Source: JAHDCJ01 sp039028895 (GTDB lineage: Bacteria > Bacteroidota > Bacteroidia > Chitinophagales > Saprospiraceae). Taken from it: a DNA stretch of 64,000 nt. Both the position numbers and the translations under genes were made by a program. Positions 41,735 to 51,158 of this stretch are shown in pieces (positions within the stretch are counted from its first letter, which is position 1; each line of letters opens with the position of its first letter). The stretch lies in contig JBCCHF010000033.1 of assembly GCA_039028895.1 (NCBI GenBank), positions 1 through 64,000 of the forward strand. The letters are read 5' to 3'. Under the pieces are notes generated by a model. It had not been told where the DNA came from and ran no database searches. It saw only the letters and a program-made list of their open reading frames with translations.

Positions 41735-42271
41735 ATGAAAAACTGGTTTCTTGCAATCCTCGTATTAGCATTTGCCTTTACAGCTTGCAATCAGGATACA
41801 AATTCTGATGAAGCAGAAAAATCTGTAACTGAGGTAAAAAATGAAAAGAATCTCCCCAATATTGAGTCAGTCCGTAATCCAGTGACTGCAACAGTACCTG
41901 AAGACACTATAAACGTTGCAAAGATTTCCTTCTCAGAAGAAATTCATGATTATGGTACCGTTACTGCTGGTGAGGCCGTTGAGCATATTTTTAAGTTCAC
42001 TAATACCGGTGTTGCTCCTTTGACCATTACCAGTGCAAAATCCACTTGTGGTTGTACGGTTCCTGATTATCCAAAAGAGCCAATTGCTCCAGGTGCTGAA
42101 GGTGAAATCAAAGTTAAATTCAACACAAAAGGTAAATCAGGTCGTCAGAAGAAGCCTGTACGAGTCACTGCAAACACCTGGCCTGTAGAGACTGTAGTAT
42201 ACATTGATGGTACAGTCGAAAAAGACCCGAATGCTGAGACTGCTGATAAACATAAAGGACATAACCACTAA
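41735..42271 (+). CDS. DUF1573-family lipoprotein
   Basis: A 178-residue lipoprotein: signal LAILVLAFAFTAC with the lipobox Cys at about 18, a charged linker, then one DUF1573 domain (Ig-like, about 70-160) with EEIHDYGTVTAGEAVEHIF and the invariant STCGCTVP. The tail is His-rich (HKGHNH). DUF1573 proteins are common in Bacteroidota and of unknown function. It is six bases upstream of yajC, a neighbourhood often seen in this phylum. Confidence 0.88.
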   Translation: MKNWFLAILVLAFAFTACNQDTNSDEAEKSVTEVKNEKNLPNIESVRNPVTATVPEDTINVAKISFSEEIHDYGTVTAGEAVEHIFKFTNTGVAPLTITSAKSTCGCTVPDYPKEPIAPGAEGEIKVKFNTKGKSGRQKKPVRVTANTWPVETVVYIDGTVEKDPNAETADKHKGHNH

Positions 42272-42277
42272 GAAAAT

Positions 42278-42607
42278 ATGAACGGATCTATTTTGCTATT
42301 GACCTCTTCAGCAGGAAGTTCAGGAGACCAAACAATGATACTCATCCTATGGGGACTGATCTTTGTTGTTGCTTATTTTTTCCTCATCCGTCCTCAAGCT
42401 AAAAAAGCAAGAGACCAACGGTCATTCTCAGATGCAATTGAGAAAGGAAAACAAGTTGTGACCACAGGAGGTATTCACGGAAAAGTAACCAAGATTGAAG
42501 ATAACGTTGTTACCATTCTTGTTGACACAAAAACCTATCTTAAGCTTGAGCGAGGTGCTATCTCAATGGAAATGACCAAAGCCGCCTATGGCGAAGAAGC
42601 AAAATAG
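42278..42607 (+). CDS. yajC: Preprotein translocase accessory subunit YajC
   Basis: A 109-residue inner-membrane protein of the SecDF-YajC complex, which assists Sec-dependent export. One helix (MILILWGLIFVVAYFFLIRP, about 25-44) is followed by the family block RPQAKKARDQRSF and the domain with GGIHGKVTKIEDNVVTI. Length is normal. It overlaps ybbR by 20 bases. Confidence 0.93.
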   Translation: MNGSILLLTSSAGSSGDQTMILILWGLIFVVAYFFLIRPQAKKARDQRSFSDAIEKGKQVVTTGGIHGKVTKIEDNVVTILVDTKTYLKLERGAISMEMTKAAYGEEAK

Positions 42608-43544
42608 AACATCCAGATTCAGGGAATTTCTTAAAACGGACAGAGCAATACTGAGCATTTGCATCGGTATTGCTCTTATTTTTTGGTTTTTCACCAAAAT
42701 GGCACAACTGTACCAAACCGAGGTGGCTGTTGACGTTACTTACGAGCTTCCAGATACAAAAATCCTAAACTTTCCCCCGCCAAAGACGATTTACGCTAAT
42801 CTGACTTCTGGTGGATGGTCTTTGATGTTTCGATATTTGAGTGGCAACAATCCCAATATTACCATTCCCCTTGACGATAGTCCACTCCAGATAATTAGCC
42901 CCCGACAACAGGAAAGCCTGATCTCTAAAGCCCTTAATGACCAATTCCAGGTTGAAAACAAGACCCTCGAGAATATCACTTTGGAGCTGGATGAGGTTTA
43001 TGTAAAGAAAGTACCCATTTCGCTCAGGCATAAGATTCGGCTTGCACCGCAGTATCAGTTTGCTGATTCTTTGACCATTACTCCTGATAGTGTTGAGGTA
43101 ATTGGCCCGGCAATTCAGGTTGCGGGTATTGAAAGATGGGAAACTGCCCTATTTTCGCTTGAGAATGTCGATGCCTCCTCCGTTCAGAGTATTCCAGTAA
43201 AGGATCATCCCAATGAGCAAATCAGATTTGCCCCTGCTGTAGTGACTTCCAGGTTAAATGTTGAGCAGTATACAGAAAAATCATTCGAAGTTCCTATTGA
43301 AGTATATGGCGTTACAGATAGTTCGAACATCATTTTATTTCAAAGAAAGCTTTCGATTTCCTTCAACGTTGGTCTGACAGATTATGAAGAGATTAATCCA
43401 GATGACTTCCAGGTAGTTGCAGATTTTTCCGCTCTTGACTTTGAAAACAGTACCTTCGCTCCCTTAAGGATATCCAAATCACCTAAAGCAGTCAGCAATA
43501 TCAGATACCAGCCTGCTCAGGTAGAATTTCTAAGGAAAAAATAA
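42588..43544 (+). CDS. YbbR-like domain protein
   Basis: A 318-residue protein with an N-terminal membrane helix (AILSICIGIALIFWFFTKM, about 18-36) and a periplasmic region with two or three YbbR-type beta modules (VDVTYELPDTKIL, then DSVEVIGPAIQVAGIE and FEVPIEVYGV). In Firmicutes the YbbR protein CdaR regulates a c-di-AMP cyclase; no cyclase gene is nearby here, so that role is not implied. It overlaps yajC and is seven bases before coaE, so translation is probably coupled. Confidence 0.85.
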   Translation: MAKKQNRTSRFREFLKTDRAILSICIGIALIFWFFTKMAQLYQTEVAVDVTYELPDTKILNFPPPKTIYANLTSGGWSLMFRYLSGNNPNITIPLDDSPLQIISPRQQESLISKALNDQFQVENKTLENITLELDEVYVKKVPISLRHKIRLAPQYQFADSLTITPDSVEVIGPAIQVAGIERWETALFSLENVDASSVQSIPVKDHPNEQIRFAPAVVTSRLNVEQYTEKSFEVPIEVYGVTDSSNIILFQRKLSISFNVGLTDYEEINPDDFQVVADFSALDFENSTFAPLRISKSPKAVSNIRYQPAQVEFLRKK

Positions 43545-43551
43545 TGATTCA

Positions 43552-44145
43552 ATGTTGAAAGTTGGGATTACTGGCGGAATTGGAAGTGGTAAAACAACCA
43601 TTTGCAAGCTTTTCGAAGTACTGCGTATTCCCATATATTATGCCGATATAAGAGCTAAAGCTTTAATGACTGAAGACCCTGAACTTGTCAAAAGGATAAA
43701 AGAAAAATTCGGAGAAAAAACTTATTGGACCGACGGTAGTCTGGACAGGAAATATCTAGCTTCAATTATATTCAAAGACAAGGAAAAACTCCGAGAGTTG
43801 AACGAATTAGTGCATCCAGCAGTTTTCCGGGATGCTGAGAAATGGCAATCTCAGCAAAAAGACGTCCCGTATACACTGCGAGAGGCCGCCATTGCCTTTG
43901 AAAGCGGTTCCTATAAGTTTCTGGACAAAATGATTACAGTTTTTGCCCCTGAAGAAATTCGGATTGATCGGGTCATCAAAAGAGATTTTACCAATCGCTC
44001 CGAGGTATTGTCCCGAATCGCTAAACAAATGCCTGAACTGGAAAAAATAAAACGTTCTGATTTTGTGATCATTAACGACGGCGAACATTCTCTTGTCTCA
44101 CAGGTTCTTGATATTCATGACCAGTTAAAAAGAATTAATGGCTAA
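43552..44145 (+). CDS. coaE: Dephospho-CoA kinase
   Basis: A 197-residue kinase catalysing the last step of coenzyme A synthesis. The P-loop GITGGIGSGKTTICKLF is at about residues 5-21. The substrate-binding YYADIRAKALM and the lid/adenine residues around AIAFESGSYKF and VFAPEEIRIDRVIKRD are normal for CoaE. Its last codons overlap the start of the TraB/GumN gene by eight bases. Confidence 0.94.
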   Translation: MLKVGITGGIGSGKTTICKLFEVLRIPIYYADIRAKALMTEDPELVKRIKEKFGEKTYWTDGSLDRKYLASIIFKDKEKLRELNELVHPAVFRDAEKWQSQQKDVPYTLREAAIAFESGSYKFLDKMITVFAPEEIRIDRVIKRDFTNRSEVLSRIAKQMPELEKIKRSDFVIINDGEHSLVSQVLDIHDQLKRING

Positions 44146-44944
44146 ATCAAAGCAAAATAGCCTGCTTTGGCGTATTTCAAAACCTGACCTACCATATGTT
44201 TCCTATGTTTTTGGGACTATGCATGTCAAAGACAAACAGGTTTTCAGGGATATTGATTTTGTGGAAAAAACTATCCTGGAATGCCAGTCGTTTGCCGCGG
44301 AATTCAATCTCGATGATTTAGACCAACCCCTACTTGATCAGTATTTAACGATGGAAGGCCTCAGACTTTCTCAGCTGTTGAAACCCAAATATTATGCTAA
44401 GTTGGAAAAGATAGTTTTAGAGGGTACAGGCATTCAGTTACGTTTTCTGGATAATAAAACCCCCTTTTTTATTATTAGTATCCTGACCGAATCCCTTTTC
44501 CAGTCTGAAATGCCTGAAGCTCTGGACAGATACTTGCACGAATTTGCGAAAACCAATGAGAAGCAAATTTTAGGTATAGAGAAATTTTCCGAACAGATTG
44601 AAGTTTTGAAGCGATTGAAATTGAAAATACAGTTAAAATCATTGATATCAATTATCAAAAACTACAAAAATTTTAAACGTCAACATTTCAAAGCAGCAGA
44701 ACTTTATCTGAAACAAGACATTAAAGCCCTGTACCAATCTGTCAAAAAAAGTGCTAAAGGAACACGTAAAATTCTGATTTTTGATCGAAACAAGGTAATG
44801 GCTGATAGGATTGCAGATTTTGCCGCTACTCAATCGATCTTTTGTGCCATTGGCGCTGGTCATCTTTCTGGAGAAAAAGGTGTATTAAGGTTGTTAAAAC
44901 AGAAAGGATACAAGATTCGGCCAATCAAAATCGTCGCCAAATAG
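44138..44944 (+). CDS. TraB/GumN-family protein
   Basis: A 268-residue protein of the TraB/GumN (Tiki-like) family. The two conserved glycine-rich motifs are present: YVFGTMHVKD near residue 22 and FCAIGAGHLSGEKGVLRLL near 240, with a helical middle. Tiki relatives are metalloproteases that use these GxxH motifs; whether the bacterial forms are proteases is not settled. There is no signal peptide, so it is probably cytoplasmic. Overlaps coaE by eight bases. Confidence 0.82.
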   Translation: MAKSKQNSLLWRISKPDLPYVSYVFGTMHVKDKQVFRDIDFVEKTILECQSFAAEFNLDDLDQPLLDQYLTMEGLRLSQLLKPKYYAKLEKIVLEGTGIQLRFLDNKTPFFIISILTESLFQSEMPEALDRYLHEFAKTNEKQILGIEKFSEQIEVLKRLKLKIQLKSLISIIKNYKNFKRQHFKAAELYLKQDIKALYQSVKKSAKGTRKILIFDRNKVMADRIADFAATQSIFCAIGAGHLSGEKGVLRLLKQKGYKIRPIKIVAK

Positions 44945-44995
44945 TCATTTGAAAACAACATCCGCTTTTTTGTGTTATAACCACCCGGAATCATT

Positions 44996-45025
44996 TTGAA
45001 TCCGTGCAGCTAACCGTTATTTTTG
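44996..45025 (+). promoter_or_regulatory. Consensus promoter of trxB
   Basis: TTG (44996-44998), 19 bases, then TATTTTTG (45018-45025), an exact Bacteroidota pattern. Transcription should start near 45032, giving a leader of about 34 bases to ATG 45066. Confidence 0.65.
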
Positions 45026-45065
45026 CAGCCTTAATCGTATTCGAAAAGAAAAAAAACAAAATAAA

Positions 45066-46004
45066 ATGTCAGTTGAACTCGTAAAATGCCTGATTATCGG
45101 GTCAGGACCCGCAGGATATACCGCCGCAATTTATGCCTCAAGAGCAAATTTAAGCCCTGTATTGTACACTGGGAAAGAACCTGGTGGGCAACTCATGATC
45201 ACAACTGATGTTGAGAACTACCCTGGCTACGCAGATGGCGTAATGGGACCTCAAATGATGGATGATTTCAGAAAACAAGCAGAAAGATTTGGCACTGAGG
45301 TCCGTTACGAAATGATAGATAAGGTAGACTTCTCCAGCCATCCATTAAAAGTATGGTCAGATGGAGGAACTGAGGTCCATGCTCATACAGTCATTATTTC
45401 CACTGGCGCTTCAGCTAAATGGTTAGGTCTTGAGTCAGAAAAAAGACTAAATGCCAAAGGGGTATCAGCTTGTGCGGTTTGCGATGGATTCTTTTATCGC
45501 GGGATGGATGTTGCTGTCGTAGGAGGTGGAGATACAGCAGCCGAAGAGGCCCTTTATCTTGCCAATCTATGTCCTACTGTTCATATGATCGTCAGACGCG
45601 ATGAGATGCGCGCATCCAAAATCATGCAACAAAGGGTACTAAAAAAAGAGAATATCAAAATCCACTGGAACACTGAAACAGAAGAAGTTCTTGGGAGTGA
45701 AGAGGTAGAAGGTGTTCGAGTATTTAATAATCAAACCGGGGAAAAAACAGAAATTCCTTTAAAAGGATTCTTTGTGGCTATCGGACATAAACCAAATACT
45801 GACATCTTCAAAGATTTCCTTGACCGTGACGATGTAGGTTATCTGAAAACTGCTGCCGATAGCACCAAGACTAGAGTTGAAGGTGTTTTTGCCAGTGGAG
45901 ATGCTCAGGACAGTGTTTACCGTCAGGCTGTAACGGCGGCTGGTACAGGCTGTATGGCAGCTTTGGAAGCCGAGCGTTACCTGGGAGAAATCGGGATTAT
46001 CTAG
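45066..46004 (+). CDS. trxB: Thioredoxin-disulfide reductase
   Basis: A 312-residue flavoprotein that passes electrons from NADPH to thioredoxin. FAD is bound by IIGSGPAGYTAAIYA at the N-terminus. The redox disulfide is CAVCDG (about 138-143), NADPH binds at AVVGGGDTAAEEALYLA, and the second FAD motif is GVFASGDAQD. Length is normal. Monocistronic with a clear promoter; its stop overlaps the end of the convergent SGNH gene by four bases. Confidence 0.95.
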   Translation: MSVELVKCLIIGSGPAGYTAAIYASRANLSPVLYTGKEPGGQLMITTDVENYPGYADGVMGPQMMDDFRKQAERFGTEVRYEMIDKVDFSSHPLKVWSDGGTEVHAHTVIISTGASAKWLGLESEKRLNAKGVSACAVCDGFFYRGMDVAVVGGGDTAAEEALYLANLCPTVHMIVRRDEMRASKIMQQRVLKKENIKIHWNTETEEVLGSEEVEGVRVFNNQTGEKTEIPLKGFFVAIGHKPNTDIFKDFLDRDDVGYLKTAADSTKTRVEGVFASGDAQDSVYRQAVTAAGTGCMAALEAERYLGEIGII

Positions 46005-46714
46005 CCCGCTCGTTCCTTGTTTAACAGCTTTTGGATATAGGGTTTGATGATGGTTGTCCACCTGGCATAACCTTCTGTGTTCATATGGAGCATATCCTCA
46101 ATAAATATTGTAGAATCTGGTTGGCCAGAAGGCAATAACATAGTTTCCGAAATATCGAGATAATGATAATTTGGAAAATGAGTAAGGTATTCTTTGAAAT
46201 AGTCATTACCTGATTTCATCTTCGCCCATTTATCCCATCGGGCAACTGATGGTTTCTTTGACAAATATATTAATTCCGTTTTCGGATAATTCGAACTGAA
46301 TAAGCCAAGAAATTCCTTAAATGCATCAAGGGCCAATTCCTGGTTCACCTTATCTTCATTAAGGTCATTCTCTCCACAATAAAATACAACCAATGAGGGG
46401 TCATGTGGAAAAATAAGATCGTCAAAATAATTATTGACCTCTGGAATAGTTGATCCGCCAAACCCCCTGTTTACAACTCTTAGAGGAGACATGTCTTGCT
46501 CAAGTGTAGACCACATACGGATGCTCGAACTACCCGTAAATACAATGGCCCCTGCTTCAGGAGGATTTACGCTATCTGCGTCTCGAAATGCTTCTATTTC
46601 ACTTTCATGCCTGTCTACTGCTATACCTTTATAAGTTACGGAAGGCTTATCAACATTGGTTTTACACCCTACCGCAATTACTGTTGCCAGAATTAATGCA
46701 AGTAATCTAAACAT
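46001..46714 (-). CDS. SGNH/GDSL-family hydrolase, lipoprotein
   Basis: A 237-residue exported esterase-type protein. The signal ends at the lipobox Cys in TVIAVGCKTN. Block I FTGSSSIRMW holds the nucleophile Ser, block II NRGFGGST the Gly, block III YCGENDLNED the Asn, and block V IEDMLHMNTEGY the Asp-His pair. All catalytic blocks are intact. It probably deacylates a carbohydrate, given its place at the end of the alpha-glucoside locus; it overlaps the trehalase gene by eight bases. Confidence 0.85.
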   Translation of the reverse strand: MFRLLALILATVIAVGCKTNVDKPSVTYKGIAVDRHESEIEAFRDADSVNPPEAGAIVFTGSSSIRMWSTLEQDMSPLRVVNRGFGGSTIPEVNNYFDDLIFPHDPSLVVFYCGENDLNEDKVNQELALDAFKEFLGLFSSNYPKTELIYLSKKPSVARWDKWAKMKSGNDYFKEYLTHFPNYHYLDISETMLLPSGQPDSTIFIEDMLHMNTEGYARWTTIIKPYIQKLLNKERAG

Positions 46715-48200
46715 GATTTTTGTTTTCTTCGTGAATATTGGTGAGATTTAAATACTCGATCAGCTTAAGATAAACACCATTTGTCCAGCCGAATCCGTCC
46801 TGGAGGTCATATTCTCCGCCTCCTGCATCCAAATTGATATCTTCTACGTTATATTTCTCGACAAATTTTCCCTGAATTTGATAAACCTTTTCATTAAGGT
46901 TCACCCAATTTTGAGCTACCTGTCGGGCTAATGGAATTTGTCCATAATTATCAAGGCCTTTTACCGTGATCCATTGTAAAGGAGCCCATCCATTAGGAGC
47001 ATCCCATTGCTGACCAGAGTTGATGAGTGAGGTGACCACTCCCCCATCTTTGAGGAAATGCGTTTTGGTAAATTTGCTGACCTGGGCAGCCTGTTCTTCC
47101 GAAGATAAATTGAAGAACAGTGGAAATAAAGTAGCCAGTGTGGGCATACCGGTGGTCCTTTGTTTTTCAATATGATAGTCTTCGTAAATTCCTTTTAGCG
47201 GATTCCAGCAATATTGGTTCAGGAAAGCTTTCCTGGAAGCCATTTGGTGCTGGTAAACCTTCTTTTTAAACGGGTCTGGCTCAAGATCAGCCAAAAGACT
47301 TTCAAGGTCGTACAATAAAGCATTAAGATCTACAGGGATTATCTTCGTTGCTTCAATGGTGCTGAAGTTTTTGCCATCAGCAAACCATCTTGACGAAAAG
47401 TCCCAGCCAGACTCACACGCGGCTCTTAAATCTCTGTATAACGGTCCTGGGGCCCTACCACTGGTTTCAGCCAATTCGATATCTTCCGGGTAAGATTCCA
47501 TTCTGGGTTCATCCGAATCATCCCAATGACGATTAACAACATATTCACCAATAACGACTCTACGGCCGCCTGACATCCAGAAGCTATATTCTTTTTTCAG
47601 AACGGCGTGATATTTTTCAAAAACCACAGGGCCTCCATGTTTTGCCAATAATCTGACCATTTGGGTGAAGAATGGTGGTTGCGAACGACTTAGAAAGTAG
47701 GTTCTATTACCATTTGGTGCATGACCAAAAGTATTGATCAGGTAAGCAAAATTATCGATCATACTTTTTATGAGCATCCATTCTTCATGAATCGCCATAC
47801 CAAGCATGGTAAAATAACTGTCCCAATAATAAATCTCCCCAAATCTACCACCTGGTACAATGTAAGGATTCGGTAAAGCGATGAGTGAACTTCCCGAAAC
47901 AGCGGTATCTGCTTTACGCTCTAGGACATCCCAAAGGACCTTGATATGATCAGAAGGTGAGCGCTCGGGGTCTGCAACAAACCCGGATGCATATTGTATA
48001 GGTGGATCAAAATTCTGGTGCACGAACAACTTGAGATCAAAGTTTTCGATATCTCTTTCTCTTCGATAATCTTTAAGAATATCTTCTGCCGACCTTTTCG
48101 GTGTAGAATCTGCAAACGTTTTACTATCTGGAAATACCATAGATAGTTGAATAGCTTCGAAAAGCTCCTGGAAAATCTGATCGGGGGTTTGGAGATCCAT
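46707..48200 (-). CDS. Trehalase, glycoside hydrolase family 37
   Basis: A 497-residue alpha,alpha-trehalase that splits trehalose into two glucoses. Both GH37 signatures are present: VPGGRFGEIYYWDSYF near residue 115 and QQWDAPNGWAPLQWI near 415. GGGEYDLQDGFGWTNGVYL lies near the end. There is no signal peptide, so it should act in the cytoplasm, like TreF. Its ATG overlaps the stop of the MFS transporter by one base (TAATG). Confidence 0.92.
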   Translation of the reverse strand: MDLQTPDQIFQELFEAIQLSMVFPDSKTFADSTPKRSAEDILKDYRRERDIENFDLKLFVHQNFDPPIQYASGFVADPERSPSDHIKVLWDVLERKADTAVSGSSLIALPNPYIVPGGRFGEIYYWDSYFTMLGMAIHEEWMLIKSMIDNFAYLINTFGHAPNGNRTYFLSRSQPPFFTQMVRLLAKHGGPVVFEKYHAVLKKEYSFWMSGGRRVVIGEYVVNRHWDDSDEPRMESYPEDIELAETSGRAPGPLYRDLRAACESGWDFSSRWFADGKNFSTIEATKIIPVDLNALLYDLESLLADLEPDPFKKKVYQHQMASRKAFLNQYCWNPLKGIYEDYHIEKQRTTGMPTLATLFPLFFNLSSEEQAAQVSKFTKTHFLKDGGVVTSLINSGQQWDAPNGWAPLQWITVKGLDNYGQIPLARQVAQNWVNLNEKVYQIQGKFVEKYNVEDINLDAGGGEYDLQDGFGWTNGVYLKLIEYLNLTNIHEENKNHV

Positions 48201-49432
48201 TAGGCTACAACTTTGTTGTTATCTATCATTCGTTTGATAATAATTACAGAAATGATCAAAAGAACAATTGGAATTATCAGGAAATAAAAGGCATTGACAC
48301 CTCCAATATGTTCAAAAAGTATCCCTATGATCCTTGATCCAAGTGTACCGCCCAAAGCCGAAAAGACGATGATTAACCCAGACATTGGGGAATGAAGGGA
48401 CTTCGGTAAATGGCTTAAGACCGTTGAATTGAGTAAGGGATAGATTGGTGCAATAAATAATCCTATCAAAGGAAGGACAAATCCAAGGAAAGGAACCTGG
48501 CCAAGTGATGAAAGTGTACTTCCCTCTCCTCCTCCTTTAAGCTGTGGAAGCACTCCTAATAAAATCCCAATCCCGATCAAAGAGCAAACAATAATAATTT
48601 TGTCCCAGGCAATTTTTTTTGAGGCCCAGCCAGCAACAAATCTCCCCGCTGCCAATGATATGGCCAGGATTGAAGCCATGTGTACGCTTAACTTATCAGA
48701 GAACGAGAAAATTTTCTCATTGAAATGAGGCAGCCAAGTCATAATGCCTTGTTCTAACATGACAAAGAAAAAGGCTGAGAGGATAAATACCAATACCAAC
48801 GGCATGACGAGCAGACCAAAAGAATTAGTCAAATCCTCCTTCAATGAACTCCCAGCCGTTTCGATAGGCAAATCAAATTTCGAAAACAGGAGGAATAGAA
48901 AAGATACCGAAATAAGCACACAAAGAACCGGGTAAACCATCAGCCATGCATCAGGGTCAGTATCACTGTAAAATGCCGGGAATAAAAAATAGGCACTGGC
49001 AATCCCTACCATAAAAAATCCTTCAATGGAACTCATCAAGGATGAATGTTCTTCCGGTGTTTCCGTCACTACACCAATTAGGCTATAAACTGATAATTTG
49101 ATTAAAGCAAAACTAACCCCGACTGTAAGAAAGAGCAGTTTCGCTGAATCGAAACTGTTACCAAAATACATACCCAGGCACCCTAAAAACACAATGGCGA
49201 ACGCCACAAGCATGCCCTTTTTGTATCCAAAACGAGGAAGGAATGATGCTACTAGAAAAGATACAATGGCTATTGGCAAATCTTTAAAAGCCTCCAAAAT
49301 CGAGGCCTGGCTTTCGGTGACCTGATAGACATTAATTGATTTTGCGATGACGATGCCCACGCTGTTAAGCAAAATGGCAAATACAAAATAGTTGAGGAAC
49401 AAGGATATCTTAATGCCGAGATTAGATTTCAT
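48200..49432 (-). CDS. MFS transporter, probably for sugar
   Basis: A 410-residue integral membrane protein with about 12 helices. FLPRFGYKKGMLVAFAIVFLG after helix 2 is the MFS loop A region, and a second long loop lies mid-protein. It is translationally coupled with the trehalase (one-base overlap) and 37 bases downstream of the GH13 gene, so it most likely carries a disaccharide or short alpha-glucoside across the inner membrane. The cargo is inferred from context only. Confidence 0.85.
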   Translation of the reverse strand: MKSNLGIKISLFLNYFVFAILLNSVGIVIAKSINVYQVTESQASILEAFKDLPIAIVSFLVASFLPRFGYKKGMLVAFAIVFLGCLGMYFGNSFDSAKLLFLTVGVSFALIKLSVYSLIGVVTETPEEHSSLMSSIEGFFMVGIASAYFLFPAFYSDTDPDAWLMVYPVLCVLISVSFLFLLFSKFDLPIETAGSSLKEDLTNSFGLLVMPLVLVFILSAFFFVMLEQGIMTWLPHFNEKIFSFSDKLSVHMASILAISLAAGRFVAGWASKKIAWDKIIIVCSLIGIGILLGVLPQLKGGGEGSTLSSLGQVPFLGFVLPLIGLFIAPIYPLLNSTVLSHLPKSLHSPMSGLIIVFSALGGTLGSRIIGILFEHIGGVNAFYFLIIPIVLLIISVIIIKRMIDNNKVVA

Positions 49433-49469
49433 AGGTGTGGTTTTGTTTAGGGTTGTGTACTCCGGAATT

Positions 49470-51131
49470 TTATTTCTTAATCTTGTAAAGTCTGGCTTCC
49501 CAGGGTTGTAATTTCCTTGAATTCGGGTTTACATCTTTGTAATTACATATTTCTAAAGACAATTCTTCATAAACCGGCAGTTCAAATAACTGGTGATTAG
49601 AACTCATATTCAGAATGATCCAGTAAGTATGCTCATCATCTCTTCTGCGATAGGTAAACAGATATTCGTCATCTTTGTCCATAATCATGTAGTCGCCATA
49701 AACCAGGGTTGGATTGGCTTTGCGATATTTGATCATTTCCTGGTAAAAGTAATATATCGAATTACTATCTGCCAACGCCTGTTTTGCATTGATCGTCTTA
49801 TAGTTAGGATTGACTTTAATCCACGGTTTTCCGGTAGTAAACCCACCGTTTTCGGAATCGTCCCATTGGATGGGGGTTCGAACATTATCCCGGCCATTCT
49901 GGTGGACCCCTTTCATGAAGGTCTCCATATCCTTACCAGCAGCCTTCTCAATCCTATAATTATTCAAGGTTTCAACATCACGATAATCCTCGATGGAATC
50001 AAAGGCGACATTGGTCATACCAATTTCGGACCCCTGGTAAATACAAGGTGTTCCACGCAGGGTGAGAATCAACATTGCCAGAAGTTTCCCCGATTCATTA
50101 TGGAATTCTTCATCATCTCCCCATCTGGAAACCATTCTTGGAAAATCATGATTATCTAGATAGATATTGATCCAGCAATCTTCTCCAATATCAAAGTTCC
50201 ATTCAGTGAAGATGGATTTAAACTCACTCAATTTGACTTCTCTTGGGTAAAATTTACCATTTTCCTGCATCCCGAGAAACATGTGATCTAAGTGGAAAAT
50301 CATATGTAATTCCTTCCTGTCATCACCCACATAATTTCTGGCCAGTTTTGAAGTGATTCCAGGGCCCTCTCCCACCGTCATCATATCGTATTGGCTAATG
50401 ACCTTTTCGTTCATTTCTCTCAGGAACTCATGGACGCGAGGGCCATTAGCATAGACCTTTTCGATAACATAGAGGAAATCATCATTACTTACATCAGGAA
50501 AGTCCAAATGCTTGGAGATCAATGGAATAACATCCATTCTAAAACCATCAACCCCTTTGTCCAACCAAAAACGCATCAGCTGATAAACCTCTTCCCTTAC
50601 CTTCGGATTTTCCCAGTTTAAATCTGGTTGTTTCTTTGTAAAGAGGTGGAGGTAATATTCACCTGTGGTTTCGTCTAATTCCCAGGCTGACCCGCCAAAA
50701 AAGGATTGCCAGTTATTCGGTGGTCCGCCATCAGGTCCAGGAGGTTTCCAATAATAGTAATCACGAAAAGGATTGTCTTTTGAAGATCTGGACGTCTGAA
50801 ACCATTCATGTTCATCTGAAGAATGATTGACCACAAGATCCATCACCAACTTCATTCCTCTTTTATGAACACCTTCTAATAATTTATCAAAATCAGCCAT
50901 TTTGCCGAACTCATCCATGATATCGTAATAATCGCTGATATCATAGCCGTTGTCATCATTAGGAGATTTGTAAACAGGACTCAACCAAATGATATCGACC
51001 CCAAGGTCTTTGATATAATCCAGTTTTTCGGCGATCCCGTTCAGATCGCCAATGCCATCTTCATTACTATCGTTGAAACTGCGAGGGTATATTTGGTACA
51101 TTATCCCCTCTTTCCACCAGGTTTTATTCAT
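49470..51131 (-). CDS. Alpha-glucosidase, glycoside hydrolase family 13
   Basis: A 553-residue enzyme close to oligo-1,6-glucosidases and trehalose-6-phosphate hydrolases. The four GH13 regions are visible: DLVVNHSSDEHEW (I), GFRMDVIPLI with the nucleophile Asp (II), MTVGEGPGI with the acid/base Glu (III) and YLDNHDFPRMV with the third Asp (IV). Region V includes QPDLNWENPKVREE. There is no signal peptide, so it is cytoplasmic. It should release glucose from the ends of short alpha-glucosides imported by the neighbouring transporter. Bond preference (1,4 or 1,6) is uncertain. Confidence 0.9.
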   Translation of the reverse strand: MNKTWWKEGIMYQIYPRSFNDSNEDGIGDLNGIAEKLDYIKDLGVDIIWLSPVYKSPNDDNGYDISDYYDIMDEFGKMADFDKLLEGVHKRGMKLVMDLVVNHSSDEHEWFQTSRSSKDNPFRDYYYWKPPGPDGGPPNNWQSFFGGSAWELDETTGEYYLHLFTKKQPDLNWENPKVREEVYQLMRFWLDKGVDGFRMDVIPLISKHLDFPDVSNDDFLYVIEKVYANGPRVHEFLREMNEKVISQYDMMTVGEGPGITSKLARNYVGDDRKELHMIFHLDHMFLGMQENGKFYPREVKLSEFKSIFTEWNFDIGEDCWINIYLDNHDFPRMVSRWGDDEEFHNESGKLLAMLILTLRGTPCIYQGSEIGMTNVAFDSIEDYRDVETLNNYRIEKAAGKDMETFMKGVHQNGRDNVRTPIQWDDSENGGFTTGKPWIKVNPNYKTINAKQALADSNSIYYFYQEMIKYRKANPTLVYGDYMIMDKDDEYLFTYRRRDDEHTYWIILNMSSNHQLFELPVYEELSLEICNYKDVNPNSRKLQPWEARLYKIKK

Positions 51132-51158
51132 GTGTTTATTTGTTTAATTTATCGGAAA